A model generated the notes under the pieces. The model searched no databases. It had not been told where the DNA came from and saw only the letters and a list, made by a program, of their open reading frames with translations. From assembly GCA_025928155.1 (NCBI GenBank), contig JAICKC010000009.1, forward strand, positions 1 through 53,090: 53,090 bases of DNA. Direction: 5' to 3'. The translations under genes were made by a program, and so were the position numbers. Source of the DNA: Candidatus Saccharimonadota bacterium (lineage in GTDB: Bacteria; Patescibacteriota; Saccharimonadia; Saccharimonadales; UBA4665). Shown in pieces: positions 49,896 to 53,090 of the stretch (position 1 is the stretch's first letter; each line of letters starts with the position of its first letter).

Positions 49896-49971
49896 TGGTT
49901 CTTCGGATTCTCCCTGCTATGTAGTTTTATCCTCTCAGTTGTATGCGTCTGCGCCGCCGCTGTTAGAGATA

Positions 49972-50000
49972 TCGACAGACAATAGTTAGTATGCTATTAT
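49972..50000 (+). promoter_or_regulatory. promoter of the 60-aa membrane protein
   Basis: TCGACA (49972-49977), 17-bp spacer, TATTAT (49995-50000). The leader (50001-50186) contains a CTTC-ATTC-GAAG hairpin near 50008-50019 and AGCTCTCTG (50045-50053), complementary to 50416-50424. Confidence 0.7.
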
Positions 50001-50186
50001 AACTTCACTTCATTCGAAGGTAACTTAGTCGGAAGAAGCGCACTAGCTCTCTGCAAGAAATCATCTGTCTGTGGAACGGACCCTGTCTACCTTCGTCGGT
50101 TCGCCGGCGTTCGGTACCACCTACATGCCTTAGTCACTACTAGCCAACTAGCTACACCTTTAGGACAACTCAAAGGGAGGACAGAA

Positions 50187-50369
50187 GTGGTACTAGTAAA
50201 GATTGGCCTAGGAATGGTCATATGGGCGTTGCTACTCTTCATGGTAGCGCCGTTCACCTCTTCTATTCGGCACCCTGACCGAGCATTTGGCTTGCTGCTC
50301 TTGTCTGCAGCGTCTGCCATCCTCGGCATCATCAGCGTGCTAATAGGGCTCATTGTGACCTTGCCTTAG
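50187..50369 (+). CDS. 60-aa two-helix membrane protein
   Basis: Helix 1 (IGLGMVIWALLLFMVAPF) and helix 2 (ASAILGIISVLIGLIVTL) flank a short polar loop (SSIRHPDRAFG). It starts at GTG 50187 after GGGAGG (spacing 6). Family unknown; holin-like in topology but without further support. It belongs to the UTR-structured set. Confidence 0.6.
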   Translation: MVLVKIGLGMVIWALLLFMVAPFTSSIRHPDRAFGLLLLSAASAILGIISVLIGLIVTLP

Positions 50370-50415
50370 CTGTCGGCTAACAGGGTCGAAGTAAACCATC
50401 AGAAGAGAGGTGATA

Positions 50416-50553
50416 CAGAGAGCTTCCGGAAATGGAGGAATTGACGTAGCGTCGAATTTGGCAATCTAGCCACTTTTCTTCACTATTTCATTTCCCTTCA
50501 TTTCCGGCAACTCACTAAGGATATTAGCCAAGGCTTGTGTTTTTAGTGAGTTG
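50416..50553 (+). other. 3' hairpins of the 60-aa gene
   Basis: CAGAGAGCT (50416-50424) complements the leader at 50045-50053. Hairpin 1: CCGGAAATG (50426-50434) with CATTTCCGG (50499-50507). Hairpin 2: CAACTCACTAA (50508-50518) with TTAGTGAGTTG (50543-50553); loop as at 43366-43395. Confidence 0.7.
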
Positions 50554-50570
50554 CCAGCCTAGGCCTCCTT

Positions 50571-50601
50571 CACTGGAACGTACAGCTATCCAGTGGTTTT
50601 T
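50571..50601 (+). terminator. terminator after the 60-aa gene
   Basis: CACTGG (50571-50576) with CCAGTG (50590-50595), then GTTTTT. The loop carries CGTACAGCTAT, similar to CGTATAGCTAT at 43436-43446. Confidence 0.65.
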
Positions 50602-50695
50602 ACGCTAGCATTACTTTTTGCCCACTTAGCATCTAAATGTTATCGTATGGTCATCTCCACATCGGAGACCCAGCCAGCCCAAGGGGGTGATTTAC
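50602..50695 (+). promoter_or_regulatory. leader of the 138-aa gene
   Basis: A possible weak promoter (TTGCCC ~50617, TTATCG ~50639) and the hairpin GGTC-AT-CTCC/GGAG-ACC (50649-50670). SD AAGGGGGTGA (50681-50690) matches the consensus AAGGAGGTGA in nine of ten bases. Confidence 0.45.
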
Positions 50696-51112
50696 ATGTT
50701 CGATGATCTGTCGGAATCGCTCGGTGAGCGCGACGAGGCGACACGACTGCAGCTTTTGCAGCTGCTGATCGAGCGTGGCAAGTACAACGAGGCGCAGGGC
50801 GAGCTCAATGAGCTGCGCATTGCCGCGCTCGTCGACCCGTCGCCGGAAAGAGATCAAGCAATCGCTGACTTTGCCGCGACGACACTACCACCCATACGCG
50901 AAGCGTTGCACGACCGTATGGGGGCGGTGCTGAAGAGCTCGGTCGACGTCGGCGCTCTGAAAAACCTGCTGCCTGCCATTCTCGCCGGTGCGCTGGAGGC
51001 CGTCGACCTGAGAGCCCTGTTCCTTGTTCTCGGCATTGAGCCAGCGACGATCGAATCGTTGATCGGCAGGATCCGCGACTACATCAACTTGGGCATGGAC
51101 ACCCAGGAGTAG
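50696..51112 (+). CDS. 138-aa helical hypothetical protein
   Basis: Helical and acidic: LLQLLIERGKYNEAQGELNE, EALHDRMGAVLKSS, then LPAILAGALEAVDLRALFL. It is unrecognised; the helical pairs suggest a TPR-like fold. ATG 50696 follows a near-perfect SD by 5 nt. It has two strong 3' hairpins and is in the same orientation as the other UTR-rich genes. Confidence 0.65.
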   Translation: MFDDLSESLGERDEATRLQLLQLLIERGKYNEAQGELNELRIAALVDPSPERDQAIADFAATTLPPIREALHDRMGAVLKSSVDVGALKNLLPAILAGALEAVDLRALFLVLGIEPATIESLIGRIRDYINLGMDTQE

Positions 51113-51128
51113 TCCCCCTACTTAGTAT

Positions 51129-51168
51129 CCCGAAGGAGATGGCTCGAGACGGATTCGTCTCCTTCGGG
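51129..51168 (+). terminator. 11-bp perfect hairpin after the 138-aa gene
   Basis: CCCGAAGGAGA (51129-51139) with TCTCCTTCGGG (51158-51168). Only a weak A-rich tail follows, so it may stabilise the 3' end rather than terminate. Confidence 0.6.
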
Positions 51169-51171
51169 GAA

Positions 51172-51246
51172 AGGGCCTGAACACACAATGCGTTAAGCGT
51201 AAACTTCGCTGTTGGCGATCATGTGTTAGTAAGGCCCTGTTTTTAT
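51172..51246 (+). terminator. large terminator
   Basis: AGGGCCT (51172-51178) with AGGCCCT (51232-51238) and inner ACACA/TGTGT; GTTTTTATATTT follows. Confidence 0.75.
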
Positions 51247-51277
51247 ATTTGCGGAAGAAAGCGGATATGCTTGTCGC

Positions 51278-51769
51278 ATGGACACGGCTAGTTTTGAGTA
51301 TAGGAAGAAGGATCGCGAGACGCCGTTTGAGACTTTTCTGCAGTACAGCAACGAAAGGGTTCAATCGGCAACCAAATCGGCTGCAGCTGTCCGCCAAATC
51401 CTCCCTGCGAGCTCAAGCGTCCTCGATGTGGGCACCGGCGATGGTGAATATCCTGAATTGGCGTTGACAAAAGCTGGCGTCCCTGACCTAACTCTAACGT
51501 TGGTCGAGCCAAGCGCCGAACTATTTAAGCAGCTCGAAAGTAGGCTCAAGCAGAGTTTTTCAGGGAGACGGCCTCAGGTTGTGCGTTCGGACTTACAGGG
51601 TTTCGAGATTGACGAGGCGTTTGACCTTATCCTGGTGTCCCATCTCTTTTACCACCTGCCACGCTCGAGGCAACACCTGTCGGCGGCTGGATGGCATCGC
51701 AGTAGTAGGGCAGAAGTAGGCGCACCTACCCCCGTTAAGCTTATTGACAAAATATGTAAATTATGCTAG
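51278..51769 (+). CDS. SAM-dependent methyltransferase, 3'-truncated
   Basis: 163 aa. Motif I VLDVGTGDGEYPEL (~48-61), acidic VEPS strand, then FDLILVSHLFYHLP (motif IV region). After ~residue 130 the sequence loses similarity, and the gene ends at 51769 inside a promoter (51744-51772), so ~80-100 residues of the fold are missing. Probably a remnant cut by the arrival of the downstream cassette. TATGCT ~51265 may be its -10, with a leaderless ATG. Confidence 0.7.
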   Translation: MDTASFEYRKKDRETPFETFLQYSNERVQSATKSAAAVRQILPASSSVLDVGTGDGEYPELALTKAGVPDLTLTLVEPSAELFKQLESRLKQSFSGRRPQVVRSDLQGFEIDEAFDLILVSHLFYHLPRSRQHLSAAGWHRSSRAEVGAPTPVKLIDKICKLC

Positions 51770-51772
51770 TAT
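51744..51772 (+). promoter_or_regulatory. promoter of the 61-aa membrane protein
   Basis: TTGACA (51744-51749), 17-bp spacer, TAGTAT (51767-51772). The hairpin CTTCG-TT-GAGG (51780-51790) with CCTC-CGAGG (51801-51809) follows, as at 42700. A further rod GAAGTTGAACAG/CTGTTCACCTTC follows around 51839-51890. Confidence 0.8.
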
Positions 51773-51991
51773 GCGTATACTTCGTTGAGGGGTTATTTAG
51801 CCTCCGAGGTACCTTGATAAGCAGTTTTTGAAACACCAGAAGTTGAACAGCGAGTGTACGATGCAGTCGCGCCATCACTGTTCACCTTCTGCAGTAAAGA
51901 AGAAGAGCCACGCCGCCAGCGTGTAGCACCACCATCCGTACCATACGAGCCGCGCAAATGCGCTCGTGTCTGAAGAAGGAGAAGCATCGTA

Positions 51992-52177
51992 ATGTTCGAT
52001 GTAATTTACCCTACCATCCTTGCGATGATCGGAGCTCTGCTGTGCGCGCTGCTCGTCCATGAGATGCGTAATGAGGACCGGGAGATAGAGTTCCTCATCC
52101 TCGTAGGCGTGCTCGCCGTGATCTTCCTGGGTGGTGCTTCCTACGGCCTCGCTCACCTTTACACCCTCACAGCGTAA
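51992..52177 (+). CDS. 61-aa two-helix membrane protein
   Basis: Helix 1 (VIYPTILAMIGALLCALLV), polar HEMRNEDREIE, helix 2 (FLILVGVLAVIFLGGASYGL). It is unlike the 60-aa protein in sequence but has the same size and topology. AGGAG lies 11-15 nt before ATG 51992. It has a long leader and a GC-rich 3' hairpin. Confidence 0.6.
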   Translation: MFDVIYPTILAMIGALLCALLVHEMRNEDREIEFLILVGVLAVIFLGGASYGLAHLYTLTA

Positions 52178-52181
52178 GCTG

Positions 52182-52278
52182 GAGCCCGGGCTCGATTCGC
52201 TGGCCACCGCCGCGGCGTGGAACTGTCCAGTTCGGTACTCGCCCGACGATGACCCCGCCGCCGCGGCTGGCCACGAAT
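52182..52278 (+). other. GC-rich 3' inverted repeats
   Basis: GAGCCCGGGCTC palindrome (52182-52193) and ATTCG-C-TGGCCA (52195-52206) with TGGCCACGAAT (52268-52278) enclosing CCGCGG elements. They follow the 61-aa gene by 4 bp. The ~140 bp after this block, to the ATP-grasp gene, hold nothing recognised. Confidence 0.55.
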
Positions 52279-52415
52279 ACCCCACTATGACCCCAGCTTT
52301 GTCCTGCCCGCTACGGCCCCCTTCTTCACCACCCGTTTCAAATTCTGCCGTCATCGCTTCCACGAGTGTGTGCTCGTGCCGACGAGTCCGAAAGGACGAA
52401 AAGCGATATCAGATT

Positions 52416-53090
52416 CTAGGCCTGGGTGACTAATGCTGCCGCATAGTCTTGAACAGTAACCTTGACGAGTCTTCTTACCTCGGCAACATCTTGCTCTAAT
52501 TGTTTTATGTCGGTGTTGCTCAGTATGCCGTCAACAATGGGTTGTCCGCCTTTGTCGGAAAACAACGCTATGTCACCAGGTTGCGCGTATTCTTTCAGGA
52601 ATAGAATACTCGGGAGTTTTCGCGCTTCCCTGAATCCTTCTATCGAGGTAATGACCCCCTCCTCTTCGGCGTAGATGTTTATGGCGACTGCGTGTTTGAC
52701 TGGCGTAACGGGCACCTTCGGCAGCTTGCCCATCCGTATGCACAGGTCGTTATAGAAATGGTCGATGCCGTAGGCTTCGCGGTACAGGTCTTGACGATAG
52801 CCGCCGATTCGAGCGCCAACCTCAATAATCTTCCATCCGTCAGGTGTTCGAAACAGTTCGACGTGCGCTACCGTTGTCCGAAGACCAAGCGCCTTAATGG
52901 CGTCGGTTGAGACGCGCACTGCTTCTTTGGTCTCTGCTTCGGGAAGGTCCGTGGGAGTGCCTTGGCTGTGGCCATAAAAACCAGGCAGCCCGACAGCGTG
53001 ACCGGTTACAACTTCCACGAGCGGCAGGCACAGGACTTCGCCGTCAGGCATAATGTACGCGTCCGTGGAGTACATTGGGCCCTGCATCAT
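52416..53090 (-). CDS. ATP-grasp ligase, N-terminus outside window
   Basis: At least 224 residues, open to the right edge. Visible: VSTDAIKALGLRTTVAHVEL and IIEVGARIGG, the ATP-grasp metal-binding box, then a C-terminal domain. The fold joins a carboxylate to an amine or thiol (carboxylate-amine ligase). The ATG at 53090 is at the edge and need not be the start. Confidence 0.75.
   Translation of the reverse strand: MMQGPMYSTDAYIMPDGEVLCLPLVEVVTGHAVGLPGFYGHSQGTPTDLPEAETKEAVRVSTDAIKALGLRTTVAHVELFRTPDGWKIIEVGARIGGYRQDLYREAYGIDHFYNDLCIRMGKLPKVPVTPVKHAVAINIYAEEEGVITSIEGFREARKLPSILFLKEYAQPGDIALFSDKGGQPIVDGILSNTDIKQLEQDVAEVRRLVKVTVQDYAAALVTQA

Noticed and set aside
51875-52433. large open frames on either strand across 51.9-52.4 kb
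   Set aside because: They overlap the 61-aa gene and the GC-rich inverted repeats; composition is not protein-like.

Overview
The window looks like chromosomal DNA of a candidate-phyla-radiation bacterium, most likely a Saccharibacterium (Patescibacteria). This rests on the gene families: a compact mraZ-rsmH-ftsL-ftsI-mraY-ftsW-murG-ftsQ cluster that lacks the mur ligases and ftsA/ftsZ, a sigma-region-4/HARE fusion regulator, several probable leaderless starts, and many short proteins of unknown family. TGA is used as an ordinary stop, so the code is the standard bacterial one. No database search was possible; all family names are by eye.

Layout. 0-1.6 kb: end of an M15 peptidase, a NYN-domain protein and a metallo-beta-lactamase-fold hydrolase. 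1.5-10.6 kb: the division and cell-wall cluster, preceded by MraZ-type TGGGT boxes and two DnaA-box-like sites. Its leaders carry A/C-rich (AAAAAC)-like tracts, and a 57-nt-arm inverted repeat separates ftsL and ftsI. 11.3-16.4 kb: sigma4-HARE regulator, a frameshifted alpha/beta hydrolase, topA and a 56-aa membrane protein. 16.7-17.1 kb: a well-delimited unknown structured RNA of about 394 nt with a consensus promoter and intrinsic terminator. 17.4-26.4 kb: pth, a TauE-like transporter, der, a nuclease/phosphatase, a lectin-like surface protein, an RluB-type pseudouridine synthase and a two-component pair. 26.66 kb: tRNA-Glu(CUC).

From the tRNA onward the window is accessory. A large serine recombinase ends inside tRNA-Glu on the opposite strand. 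It is followed by a replication-relaxation-type protein, a proB-proC pair, three unknown genes, a TraD/VirD4-like ATPase, phosphotransferases, a RadC-like protein and small XRE regulators. The proB-proC pair has what looks like a complete proline attenuator: promoter, 18-codon leader with three Pro codons in its last six codons, antiterminator segment and terminator. A hairpin-rich intergenic block lies at 38.6 kb.

42.4-50 kb holds one diverged and four clear copies of a roughly 160-210-nt intergenic repeat, all in the same orientation. They divide the region into one- or two-gene modules: small protein, M15 peptidase pair, GlcG/cupin, and two transporters. Each has a terminator-like hairpin whose stem differs between copies but keeps or partly keeps pairing, and three copies end in a tRNA T-arm-like motif. 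Interleaved with these is a set of four small plus-strand genes (42.8, 50.2, 50.7 and 52.0 kb), two encoding two-helix membrane proteins of 60-61 aa. They have structured leaders, long 3' hairpins and, in two cases, 9-11-nt complementarity between 5' and 3' untranslated regions. The repeat array and the UTR-rich gene set are the best candidates for an undescribed system. The window ends in an incomplete ATP-grasp gene.
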